Of a stretch of 64,000 bases of DNA, positions 22,570 through 36,200 are shown one piece after another. Source of the stretch: Ciona intestinalis (Eukaryota; Chordata; Ascidiacea; Phlebobranchia; Cionidae). The notes beneath the pieces were generated by a model, which saw nothing but the letters and a program-made list of their open reading frames with translations, ran no database searches and had not been told where the DNA came from. The stretch is from the NCBI RefSeq assembly GCF_000224145.3, contig NW_004190472.2, positions 1 through 64,000 of the forward strand, in the 5' to 3' direction. Made by a program: the position numbers and the translations under genes. Every line of letters starts with the position of its first letter. Positions within the stretch are counted from its first letter, which is position 1.

Positions 22570-23059
22570 ACCCCTAGCCTAAACTATATTCTCACGTTTT
22601 GCCTAATCTGTAAGGCCACGGGAATTTTTGACTAGTTTACAACACCGGCGAAATAGCACAAACAGTAGTTTGTAACATTACGTTCCAACTACTGTACCAG
22701 CAATTCTTGTCTGGCAAGGTTTTAAACAGAGCGGGCAATTATATACCTATGTATATGATTTCTATACGGACATATATTGCATCCCCGAGTACAAGTTACC
22801 ATGTAAGATTGACAAAATTGTATGTTAGTGTGGTTTAATACTAAACAATAAATAGTTTTCATATTATTATTATGTGTATTTTCTTTTAACAACATAAACA
22901 AGAGAGCATAGCTCTAATAAACATGCACGTAGTTTATATTTTCTTGTATACCACAGTTATTTTTGTCTACTCACTATGAAACTACAGCAAAGGGTAAACC
23001 TAAACTCAACTGATTTGTAAAACATAAATACGACTTTTGCAGAATGGCATGAAACCTGG

Positions 23060-23215
23060 TATTTAGACCACTGCTGGCCCGTTACCCCAACACTGTATAT
23101 GCAAATTGTATGCCATATTAGTAAGGTCCTACGGCAAGGCATGCCATGGAACCTGAGATTTAGATCAGAGCTGGCATATTATACTTTGTCCCATCCACAC
23201 ATATAGTTTGTTGTA
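23060..23215 (+). repeat. GGGTGAGGTCCTA family, two partial copies
   Basis: GCTGGCCCGTTACCCCAACA, then AAGGTCCTACGGCAAGGCAT and GAACCTGAGATTTAGATCAG. Confidence 0.65.
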
Positions 23216-24200
23216 TCAATGTTTCATGGTGTATTTTAAAACTTCAATGCTTTAAAATATAATCGCAAGAAAAGTAACACGATTGGCGAACAAACAGACA
23301 CAATAAAGACAAAGTGTAACAAATTAACATTCGAATACCTGGAAATATCTACAATAAATTCAAGATACAACCGTTCTTATAGAGTAGCATTTGTGCGCGG
23401 TATATTTATCCAGTGTCACAATATTTTGCTAGAATTTTAGTCACAGTTTGCAGCAGCACCTATGGGGTTTGTTGGTGGAACCAGTGATGCCATGCAAGTT
23501 TTTGATTAAGGTAGTCGACACAGAATTAAATACCTGGAAACACAAATCACCCTAGATGCAAAACACAGACTTAAAACATAACAACATGCAAGGGCCAAAC
23601 CACTTAGATTAATGTTTGAACATTTATCACCAAGCTAGTCAGTTGTCTTTTGGTAATAGAAACTTATAAAACATACAAACCGACAAAATGACATAAAGGC
23701 TAAGTGAGCTATGGGGTACATTGTGTGTGCTATGGTTTTATGTGTATGGCGAATTTTGGGTATAAAGAACATCCGTGTGGTGCAGGAAAAGCTATTAACG
23801 CTTTGCCATTTAAAATTGCAAAAAAGTTTTGGGAAAAAGCTTATTAAATTTTCCCATTTAAAATTGCAAAAAAAGCCTATAAGTTTTCCCATTAAAAATT
23901 GCAAAACAAATTTGTATACGCGCTTAAATATAGTCTGATAAATTTAAGGAGAAACGGCTTTGCTACAAAGGAATTGTCGCAGACAGATAAAGGTGACCAG
24001 AAGCACAGTGCAGCAGGGTGAATGTGGTAAGAAGGTCGCAGCACAAGTTAATTTATATATCAGGGTGAAGAAAATATTTTGCTAACAGAATTCTAATGTC
24101 TGACACGCATAGGGAAATATTTTTGTTTTTGAATTCTTGTGTCTTTCCTTCATACAGGATGTCTTTAAATACGGGTGTCTTGTCGAAATAAGCAGCAACT

Positions 24201-24260
24201 TTAAGCTTCTGTTGCAGCGTTCGACTGCGAACGTTTGATGTAAAGTTGGAGAAGTTTCAT
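24201..24260 (-). CDS. CLASP: CLASP exon 39 (C-terminus and stop)
   Basis: Encodes MKLLQLYIKRSQSNAATEA and stop TAA (24201-24203). Matches MKLLNLYIKRAQ; the tail after it is shorter than in vertebrates. Acceptor ATCCAG. Confidence 0.94.
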   Translation of the reverse strand: MKLLQLYIKRSQSNAATEA

Positions 24261-27200
24261 CTGGATGTATGGAGATAATAATGTTACACAGGGTTTAACA
24301 AAAACTGGTCAAAATTATGGATACAAAGTTATAAAAATAAATTAAAGATAAAAAAGTATGGATTAAGTTATGAAAATAGAAAAAATCCTGAAGCAGGTAA
24401 AAGAAAAATCTGTTGGTTGAAGAAATTCTACAAAAATACTACTATTTTGTCATTAGGTGCGCTAAATTAGGTGGTAATTTACTAATACAATAAACTAAAC
24501 AGGTACAAACAGTAAGAACGTGTAAAAATTAAATAATAACAAAGTATTTCTCTTTAACAACATATACAGACAATAGCCTCAAGATTTCTTTTACACTTAT
24601 TATACAATCAGGATTTTTTTAAAAAATAGCAACAATCGGTTAAAATTTGACTTAAACCACCAGTGATGTTTCACCAAAGTTGCTCAAAGGTGTTTAAGAT
24701 CTCAACTTATAATACACTGTGTTTGAAAGCTACAATCATCTCACCTTTCCACCAGGCAAGGACTTTAGGTGTTGACAAAGTTCTTCATCACCAATTACTC
24801 GATGTAGGGCAACAAGACAAAATACAGCAGCTTTACGCACCCCACTCTCAGGATTATCATAACACTGTGGGGGAAATAGGGTTAATGGTTGATTGTATTG
24901 CGACTACCTAGGATAAATTAGTTACATTTATTTTTATTTATTTATATATGTAGTAGGGTGGGGAAAGACAAGACACGTTTAGCGTATAATATCCAAATAT
25001 TATGATTGTGTTTTAAACAATTAACAATGGTCTGTGGGAGTTGTGAGGATAAGGTTTTATAATTCTTTGAATGTTCTTTGTTTACTACCAAATGAAACAA
25101 GTAAATAGAATGAAAAAGTGTCTTTGCGGTTAAGTGTCTTGCCCAAGGATACATAAGCCCACAACAGTAGCAGCGTCAAGCCTTGAACCCATTACCTCTG
25201 GGTTAGAAGCAGGCACTGAACCACTGTGCTACAGCATCCAACAAAACTAAAAAAGCTAAAAAAACAAGGACAAGAGCCACCGTATTCTGTATAGAAGGTT
25301 GATTGAGATAGCTGCTTAATAAAGCCAATAACAAGAAGCTACAACCAACCTTAATCAGACCAGGCACCAGATCAGCGACAAGTGGTTTATCCAGTTCATC
25401 CTCTGAACATCTGTTGATGGCGTTCGTCAATATCTTCAAACATGCTTGCGTTGATTCGTTATTGTTTGACCTTGTTAATGGGCTGAGAACTTTAACACAT
25501 AGTATAGGGGGTACAGCACAACATAACGCGTTCGCTGCTTCTTCTGCAGCACGAACCACCTGTAATGAATAATAGGTTGTTGAAGTATACTGTATAGTGT
25601 TGTTTATAGAAGGGTGGGGAAGGTGGGACACCAGCACATAATATCCTGATCGTGTTTTAAATAATAATAGCTGTCTATCGGAGTCGTGTGGATATGGTTT
25701 TACAAAATATCGTGTTGGTATGATATACAAAACTTTTATGTTATTGGTACACAGTGAATAAGTTCTTATCTTCACTTTATTTAGATAGGGTCCTTCTGCA
25801 AGCCAAGCCAGAGTTGTGATTTTTACAAAAATACTGAATGCTCTGGAATTTATAATTGTAAATGTAACTTGTTTATCCTTGTGTGGCGGGGCAACGATAG
25901 TCAGTATAACATGAGTGTTCTGTTTCATACACCTTGTGCACGCTTATGAGTTACCATGTATGTAACTTTGTATGTGACTGTTTTTTTCTGTGTGACTAAA
26001 CCACTAGTGACACATACACCTTGGTGGCAGCGACAAGCCTTGAACCCATAACCACGAGGTTACAGCGATATCATACACCTACCGTCTTACTTGTAATCAC
26101 CAAAAATAAACCTGAATATAATTGCTAAACTAGAGTTTCTAAACTATTAGTGCAAGAACTGCTTCACAAGAGGTAATCCTGCATGCCACCTTTAAAAGTG
26201 GTGCGAATATTTACCAGGAGTAAGGTTACTTGTATAAAATTAAATTACAAGAATAGGAGAAAACTAATCTTGCTAAGCCACCTTTTTAAGTACATTGTTT
26301 GGTATTGGTACCCCAACATCAAACCACGTTTGCAATAACTGACCTGTTTAGTTCCGTCTTTATGCGATTCAATAATATGGATCACGGTTATCTCGGTAAA
26401 GTTCTTGAATCTATGGGCAAGGTGTCGCAACATTTCGCGAAGAACATTCAATGCGGCTACTCTTGTATCAGTCTGTAAAGAAAGTTTTTTATTATTTTTT
26501 TGTTTTTAAAGTTCATTTTATATTTTATTCTGTATGGGTGAGGGTTTACAGTTAGACAAGGTTTTACCCCAATATCCTGTTTAATGTTTAGTATCACTCT
26601 ATGTTTTTACTGTTTTAATAAATTACTAAAAACTTCAACTTTTTGGTGAAACAAAAACCAAAATGAAGAAATTTAAAAATATAAAAAGAACTGTAATTAG
26701 TATAGACATTTTTAATTTAAAAAAATGGTTTTTAATTTCACATATTTTTGTTAAACCATGCGTCTGCGTTAGCAAAATTATTTAGAAAAACTGAAATCCA
26801 TTTTCCGCTTACATCTGTTCTCAATATCTCCAACACACCAGACAAGACATTGTTGAAGTGAAGATCCCATTGTATTTGTTGCTGTGATGCTAAGAGTCCC
26901 ACCACTGCGTCACTACTGCGTAATGTACGAGAGAGTTCTTCAAGCGCATGACGCTTGTCACCGCCTTCACGAAGCAATTGCGCAACGTCGGAAATGTTGT
27001 CTGACATTTCGGTCGGGATTTCTGAGGAAATGTTTAGTTTTTTTTATGTTTTGCAAGAAAGTGTTTCTAATCCAATTTTTAGTGGGGTCTTTTCTTAATT
27101 TCTGAAACATTAAAAAGGGCCATTTTAGGATTAGTTCATGCAAAAAACTGTCTTTTTTAACTATTATAACTATAATATTATAACAGAAACAAGGAAAACA

Positions 27201-30200
27201 GTTTTAACCAATTTAAACTAGTACAAACAAGAATTTACAAATCTACCTCCTAAGAAGGAATCCCTTTTAAAATTTAGGTTTACAAAAGATCTGACTCAAA
27301 GAAGAAAATTAAAAAAATGAATCAAAACCAACACAATTGTTAAACAAGATAAAATAATCACTTTGAGAGTTCCACAAATATATAAAAAACTACCTTTATT
27401 GAAAAATATTTAAAAAGTTTAAAAATTATTCAAAAACCAACACAAAAAAATGCCAACTGCACCAATCTTCATTAAAACAATCATTAATTACTAAAAAAAT
27501 ATTCAAAAAGTTCAAAACTTAATCAAAACCAGCATCACAAGCCCCAACCAACCTTCGTTAAAACTATCATCATCATCAAATATTGATTCCTTCACATCTC
27601 CTCTATTGAACGGGGATAATTGGTCCGAATATACGTGGGGGTTGTATTTGCTTTGCCGACCCGGTGGTAACTGGAATAAAACCGGTTTTAACTGGATTGA
27701 ACTGGATTTAAATAATTTTTTTATATATTAATTTTAAGTTGAACCAAAGAAAACTTGTAAGACGCAAAAACATACATTTATTATGCAAATATCATAGTGA
27801 TGTTGAAAAAAAAGATACAACAGTACTAAGAACACTAACCAGCAATATGTAAAACCAGTTTAAACCAGTTTAAACTAGTACAAACAAGAATTTACCTTTG
27901 GTGAGTTCTGTAGTTGTTGCAGGGGTGGAGGGAAATTAGGACGACTGAAATTTGGGGAAGCCCCTAAACCAGGACTTTGTCCAGAGTTCTGTGGGAACAT
28001 AGAAACTTATATAATAAAACAACCAATTCTTTGAATAAATTAAAATAAAAAAATAGAAAAAAAATATACACATTTGGCTTAAATCCCAGGTCCCCAAGGA
28101 CCTCACCCATACAGAATAGAATAGAAAACAATATATACATTGTGCTACTAATTCCCAAGAAAATAAAAATTAAGTTTAATTAATACAATGCAAAATAGAT
28201 TTCAATAACTTTCATCATCGGTCTCGTATGCAGTAAAAAATATAAAATCAAATCCACCATAATTATCTATTAATGGTAAAATGTAGCATATTGCAGTCAC
28301 TAACAGCTAAATCCACCATAATTACCCTGATAAAATACCATACAACTTAATCAAGTCACTTAAACAAGTAAAAATCCACTATAATTACCTTGATAGCATC
28401 ATTAACATCTGCACTACTGTCCATTCTCAACTTCTGTATACCAGCCGTAATATCACGGAAGTTTTCAGCAATTTCCTCCTGGTTCATATTCTCTGTATCG
28501 ATGTGGACGCTGGATCTGTGGTTATGTTAGCTTGTTATAATTGAAGTTTACAACAACATATGTATGTGAGGGGTTCTAATGTTCCATGCTCACTCTAACT
28601 GAACATACACCACATACTGAGTTATAAATCTTAACTCCTATTACAAAGTTGTAACAGTATTTAGTATTATCAGACACAATGTACTTATACACCTCATGCT
28701 CACTGTCGAGTTATAATATGGGTTTCTTCTTATACACCAGACACACATGGTGTATTCATACACCTCATGCTCACTGTCGAGTTATAACATGAGTGTCTTC
28801 TTATACAACAGACACACATGGTGTATTTATACACCTCATGCTTACTGTCAAGTTATAACATGGGCGTCTTCTTATACACCAGACACACATGGTGTATTCA
28901 TACACCTCATGCTCACTATCGAGTTATAACATGAGTGTCTTCTTATACACCAGACACACATGGTGTATTTATACACCTCATGCTCACTGTCAAGTTATAA
29001 CATGGGCGTCTTCTTATACACCAGACACACATGGTGTATTCATACACCTCATGCTCACTGTCGAGCTATAACATGAGTGTCTTCTTATACACCAGACACA
29101 CATGGTGTATTCATTCACCTCATGCTCACTGTCGAGTTATAACATGAGTGTCATCTTATACACCAGACACACATGGTGTATTTATACACCTCATGCTCAC
29201 TGTCGAGTTATAACATGGGTGTCTTATTATACACCTGACACACATGGTGTATTCATACACCTCATGCTCACTGTCAAGTTATAACATGGGTGTCTTTATA
29301 TACGCCAGACACACATGGTGTATTCATACACCTCATGCTCACTATCGAGTTATAACATGGGTGTCTTTATATACGCCAGACACACATGGTGTATTCATAC
29401 ACCTCATGCTCACTGTCTAGTTATAACATGGGTGTCTTATTATACACCAGACACACATGGTGTATTCATACACCTCATGCTCACTGTCGAGTTATAACAT
29501 GGGTGTCTTATTATACACCAGACACACATAGTGTATTCATACACCTCATGCTCACTGTCGAGTTATAACATGGGTGTCTTATTATACACCAGACACAATG
29601 TACTTATATATAGTAGAATTTAGAATTGCCATACACAACGTATACACCTCATGCTCACTGTCAAGGTATAACATTGTTAACATATGTTTAAAAATGTACT
29701 TTTTATAAACAAAAATTGAAGTCAATCAATTTTTTTTAGTTTATAAGAAGATTTTCAAAATATCTTCTATAATATCATCCAAAGTATGTATAAAACCTAG
29801 TTACCTCGGTGACATAAGGTCAATGGTCCCCACGCTCCCACGAGGTGACACCACAGTCCTTCCAGGTGACATGGCAGCACGACCCATAACTTGACCGGAT
29901 AAATCAGAAGATACGGACTGTGGGGATTATTGAAGAAATTATATCATTGACTGTTTATTGAGTGTTATAGTTATGCATAGGCGCCAAACCTGGGGTGGCA
30001 GGGTAGGCAGGCCACCCCTGAAAAGCAGTATGACAATATAGTTACCAAAGGTTTTCCAGTATAGTTTTTCAAAGACAAAATATTTTTTTTTAGATTTTTT
30101 CAAAGTTTATTTGAAACAGAAAATTATTTTGTGGCTATCAGAGACATAGGAAACACTTTAATATAAAAAAGTGGAATTTATTTTGGAGTAACGTTCACTG

Positions 30201-33200
30201 TGATAGTTAAATACTAAGTGCAATATATTATATAGTAGGGTGGGGAAAGACGAGGAAATAGAATTTCTATTTTAGCCCAACCTACTATACCAAAATGTCC
30301 CATTTTACCCCACCTACTACATCAAATTGTCCCATCTTACCCCACCCTGCTATATCAAATTGTCCCATCTTACCTCACTCTACTATATCAAATTGTCCCA
30401 GCTTACCCCACCCTACTATATCAAATTGTCCCATCTTACCTCACTCTACTACATCAAATTGTCCCATCTTACCCCACCCTATTATATCAAATTGTCCCAT
30501 CTTACCCCACCCTACTATATCAAATTGTCCCATCTTACCCCGACCCACTATATCAACTTGTCCCATCTTACCCCACCCTGCTATATCAAGGTATTCCATC
30601 TTACCCTGACCCACTATATGACAAACAACACTAAACTCACATTGACATCTCCGTTAGTCTTCATATATCCATGCAAAACCTTCATTGCACCGTCTTGGAA
30701 AGTTTTCGGGAGAACTCGTATCATCATGGTGAAAACGGGAGCGTTCAGCTCGAAGATGGAAATCACTAATGCTTCTGCTATCTGTGGGGTGAAGAAGGTG
30801 AATGAGATGATTTAAACTTTGTCTTAAAAAATAGCCCGTTTTAAACGTAGGTCTAGAGTTTAAAGAGATGGTTTAAACTTTAAAAATTTAAATGATGATT
30901 TAAACCGGTGATTCTTAAACTTGTTTGTATGCTTTACCCTTCTAACAAAGATGGTAATCAGATTTACCCCAATATGTAATATGGGGCTCATTTATTAAAA
31001 AGCGAAAACAACTAATTACATCAGTTAAACTGATGTGGAATTCAATTGGTACTTCATAAACAACTCGTTCGTTCATAGGAACGGGTTTATTTTCAATACA
31101 TGAATAAGATGGTCTAAACTTTGTCTTTAGGAAAAGCATTTATTTGTGAATGTTTTAAACGCTCATCTTTAAGTCCCTTTATAAGTGAATTAATTTAGCC
31201 AAAAACTAACTAAACAGCTCCATTTTTTTAAATACAAGAGTTGTTATACAGTTTAAGCCAGAGACATAAAGCTATATATTTCAGGTTTGTGAAATCATCC
31301 GCTTTATTTTCGATAAAAAATAAAAGTGATTACAATCATATGGATCTCTTGGAAAAAATCCCCCCAAAAATGGCTAGAAATTTCATGAATATTATCACCT
31401 TTCTGACATCCTGGCTCTTTGGTTCAGTGGTCCAAGTTATAATACGTGATATCGCCAATCTATTGTCACTTGTGTTTGATATTTCGATTCCTTTCAACAT
31501 ACCAGTAACATCAAGCATGTGGTGAAGTAATGCTATCTTGATCTAAGGATAAAGGGGTTTTAATGTAATAGTGGTAGTGGTACACTTCATGCCTATTGTC
31601 GAGTTAAATCAGAAGTGTCTTCGTATACACTAGACACACATGGTGTATTCATACACCTCATGCTCCTGTCGAGTTATAACATGGGCGTCTTCTTATACAT
31701 AAGACATACATGGTGCATTCATACACATCATACTCACTGTTGAGTTATAACATGGGTGTCTTCTTATACACCAGACACACATGGTGTATTCCTACACCTC
31801 ATGCTCGCTGTCGAGTTAAAAAACAAGTGTCTTCCTATACACCTCATGCTTACTGTGAAATTATAATTCCGTTTATTCAATACTAACAGCCACACACTTT
31901 ATCATTGCCATCCAATCCTCACCTTTAAGTTGGGCCTTTGTGTTTGATCCACAATAAAACGTGACAATATATTAAACTGCATGAGAGGGGGAAAAGATTC
32001 TCTGCATAAAAGGTTATGTGGTTAAGTATATTAGGTAGCTGTAACTTCATAGGTTTCGTATTTATCCTTGGCCCAGACAGTCAGCAACAATTGCTCCAAC
32101 TTAGTGGTTAGTAATCTAAATTGTCAACCATACAAAAAAACGGTCGACCACCCAAAAAGTTACATACGTGTTAACTCCTAAGCAGGAACGAGGTGTATGA
32201 AACAGAACAACCGTGTTATAACTACTGTTGTTTCCCTGCCATGCGAGGATAAATAAGTTACATACGTGTTAACTTGTAAGCGGGCACGAAGTGTATGAAA
32301 CAGAACACCCGTGTAATAACGACTGTCAAGAATAAATCAAGTCACATTCCTTCATTTATACTTAGCAGTACCTACAATCAGTAGCAGCTCACCTTGTGAC
32401 TTGTAATGCTTTTAAAACTTTAGTTTGAACCGAACCAAGCAAGTCCGACCCCATTTTCTTGAGCAGTTGGGTGAGTAGGAAGTATAACCAGTCGTGCAAC
32501 ATCTCTTTGTAACCTTGGATAAAGTCAGGCAGCATTTCAAGGAACATGCTGAACACCTGTAAGGAGAATGAAGGTGTAATGTTAGGATGAAGGTGTAATG
32601 TTTTTAAATTTATCGCAGCCTTCTGGCTTCTGTCTCGGACACCAGGGGTGCCTGAAATAACATGACACAGTCATTTAAAACACGGTATCATTTAGTATGT
32701 TTTACAACTATGAGTAATGTTAGGGCCAGGAGTGCCTGAAATAACATGACACTGTTATTTAAAACAGGGTATCATTTAGTATGTTTTACAACTATGAGTA
32801 ATGTTATGGGAATTAGGCGTAATGCGGGTTCTGGGAAAATGTTTTTTTCTTTCAACATTTTAGGTATTCTGTTACATCTGCTACCAGGCATGGCATAAAT
32901 ATTATTTTAGCGGCCTATTATGAAAATATATACCATATGAGCTAATAAAATATTATTATTTGAGCTATTTACTGTGTTCTCTCACCATAACAGTGTGGGT
33001 AAAATCGCAAATGCATTGATTTATACGATTGATATCAAGAATAAAAATTAAAGGGTTGAAATGTTCAAATAACAACTTGTAATATACATTGATTGTAATA
33101 TTGGTATGAAGACAAAAATTAAAAAGATTGAAATGTTTATGGTGATAACTCCTAACTATGCATTCATCGATTCATGCAACACATACATAGATATATGAGA

Positions 33201-36200
33201 GAAAGATTTAATGTTGAATGTATGGAGGGGGGTTGGAATAGAAGCCCAAAGGTTGCAAATTTGCAATCGTTGTGTTTTGGAACTGTATTTATAACCTAAA
33301 ATACCAAATTTTTAATAATAGTAAACCAGTATTTTAAGATTGTAGACATTTTGATTGACTAAAAATTTCCCAACCTAAAATACCAAATCTTTAATAAACC
33401 AGTATTATAAAATTGTAAAAAATTTAACAGACTAAAAATTCCCTGCTTTCAATATTTTCTTATATAAAGACTGGCGCTCAATTGATAGGTTTATAAAATG
33501 ACATGGAATAAAATATGAAAGGAAAAGGACTTGGATGGTCACACAACACGCAATAAACATCAAAACTATGATGATGGAAACATTAATTACCCGTTTTGTC
33601 CCCTTTAGATCAGTTGCAGTAAAAGGAATAAGTTAGTTAGAAAATATAAATAACTATATATATAATTTCTGTGTTTGATTGAAACTACATAGTTTCAGTA
33701 GACAAATACATTCAGTTTTATAAAAATTAGTTAAGAAAAAAAACATAACTATAACTATATATATATATATACATACATAATATCTATTTAATTGGAATAA
33801 CCAAAATTTTTGACAAATACATTTTTTAAACACTATTAGTGCATTATAAGGTATATATAAGTTTTTTTGTTTTACATCGTGTTGAATTACTATTTGAAAA
33901 AGTTTCTACATTGCTACACTTAAACACACAGCCACACTCAAAACGTGGGTGTATTTGTAGTTTAATTGAAAATATTTGTCGTTTAATTTCAAAAGCAAAA
34001 CACTTTCAGCGATTGAGATTAAAGGCAAAACCGAAACAGAGAAAACAACAAACACAACTTATCTATCACTCACCTTTCCATGAGGATCAGCAAACATCCG
34101 ATTAAATATTTCAATTATTTTCTTGATTTGTAAGCGACTGTGAATAAGGATTTAATATAAAATGTGTATTTTATATTCGCAAATACCAAAACAAAGGTCT
34201 TAAATTTTAGACACACCCACGTAAAGAACACAAAATGTAGGCCAACCCCATAGAAAAAATTAAAATTATATTGAAAAACAATTTACTTAAAATCACTACT
34301 GTTTTCTTAGACCATATATGTGGGCTCTGACTTATTCTACATTAATATATGAGGTTTTGCAGCTTTGTTTGACATAAGGATGTAGGCAAGAGTTGGTATG
34401 TTACCCCAAAATAATCGAAATAAAGGTGGCTGTACACAGTATCTGGCATGCGAATTCGCTTGCGAAGTCGTATGCAAACCCATTTCCGAGTTCCACATGC
34501 GGCAGCGAAATCCGGACAAAACAGACGAATTCCGGATACTGTGTACAGCCACCTTAAATGAAACTTTGCCATAACATATTAACAAAAATACAGTTACTTT
34601 AAAACAATCCTAATCAATATACATCAGTTTTTTTCCAATAATCGTAATAATTTAAGAAATATAACGCCGAATGATCATAAAAACAATAATAATAACAATA
34701 TTATACAATAATAATATCAAGTACAAATTTTTCTCAGAATGATCCTTATAAATATCAATATTCCTCAAGACAATTATAATATATATAACATTACTGTAAA
34801 CTATTTATAAAAATAACTTTTCCGCAAAAAAAATCATAATAGATATAGCATCATTGTAAAATATTCATAAAAATCATAGCATTAACCCGGGAGATTCATA
34901 TTAAATAAAACAGTGGCACAAATTAATTATAATACATACATTTGCCAATAAACATTCATACTAAAATACCTTTACCCAAAAACCAAGAACTTACTTGAAC
35001 ACCCTGTGTCTTGTAATAAGCGTATGAAGACTAAACAAGCCCTCCTTTCTCTCCGTCCATAAACCACTTTGACACAATTGTAATATCTCGGTGATATCTT
35101 CAGTGTGGTTGGTGTGACGTTTTAAACCATTTCTATAGAAATAAAACTTAGATTGAAGTGAAAATAAGAAAATATGAAAATATGAAAGGCTGTCTCATTT
35201 CCCCCACCCGACTATATCTTAAAGGTTTATTTGATGAAAAGGTGTCCCGTCTTCCCCCATCATACTATATATTACAACTTTAGTTGGGAGTCACGAGGAT
35301 TTAATATAATTCTTTAAATGTTATTTGTTTACTACCAATTAGGATGTGAAAACAAAATGAATAGGTGTCTAATCTTTCCCCACCCTATTATATGAATAGC
35401 TTAAGTTACCTTGAATACGAAGACGAACGATCGGAACAAACGCTCGAAGTATCGGAGAAGTCGTCGTCGTTATCCGACAGACCGTAACCGTCGGTTTTAC
35501 GGCCTGTCTTGCGTGACTGGGCGTAGAAATAGCATATTAATAAAATAAAAAAAATGAATACTTCAAAATAAAAAGATTGTAAAAAGACATCATAGAAATT
35601 TTAAAAATAAAATTTGAAAAGACATCATATAATTTTTGAAAATAAAATTTGAAAAGTCATCATATAACTTTTAATTATAACATGGATAATATGTTTACAA
35701 TGGAAGTAATAAGCCTGGCAGTAACAGCCAAAATCCAACCCCTATAAAGCCTATATAAACCCTATATAAACATAAGCCCACCAAAGCATCGTTCAACGCG
35801 ATCTCTCCCTCTCGTCCTTTGGGTAACACTCTCATCATGGGAGATTGTGCAACTGCAGATGGGGTACGACCTGTTTCATATAGATATCTCATTATAGATA
35901 TCATATAGATATCTCATTATAGATATCTCATTATTAAGCAACTTAGAATGATATTTTTATTGTATTTTTGTTAAATGAGTTTTTTAAAAGGAAAAACTAT
36001 GAAAAAGGATAAGTTTTAAAAATGCAAAATTTTAAATAAAAATATGGGAAATTATTTTTGCGATTGTTTGTTAGAAATGTCAGAGTCAAACATGATTAAA
36101 ACTAAATAGATTAGTTGAGCTATGAACTACAAGCATGCTACATTATAAACCACCATGCATGCATATTTAAAGCTATTTACTACAGAAACATTTAAAGCCA

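Larger units (their letters stand above)
22088..24200. other. Intergenic region between CLASP stop and Myo1b start
   Basis: About 2.1 kb holding the CLASP 3' UTR and the Myo1b 5' region. It contains a GAGGTGTATGAA copy, a degraded TAGTAGGG MITE, a GGGTGAGGTCC copy near 23060-23215 and an irregular A-rich repeat at 23803-23910. No promoter motif was recognised. An acceptor-like site for Myo1b lies at 22177-22178. Confidence 0.7.

Noticed and set aside
25170..25235. Functional tRNA gene on the minus strand
   Set aside because: A- and B-box-like motifs are present, but no complete cloverleaf; the flanking tail is that of a SINE.
28747..29568. Overlapping 60-residue ORFs (MVYSYTSCSLSS-type) and a possible CRISPR-like array
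   Set aside because: They come from the 71-bp satellite read in successive frames. Units are contiguous with no spacers, and the region is a eukaryotic intron.
30295..30815. 104- and 162-residue plus-strand ORFs rich in HLTPPYYIKLS-type repeats
   Set aside because: The 33-bp unit is a multiple of three without stops, so it is open by chance. The 3' part overlaps CLASP exon 30 antisense.
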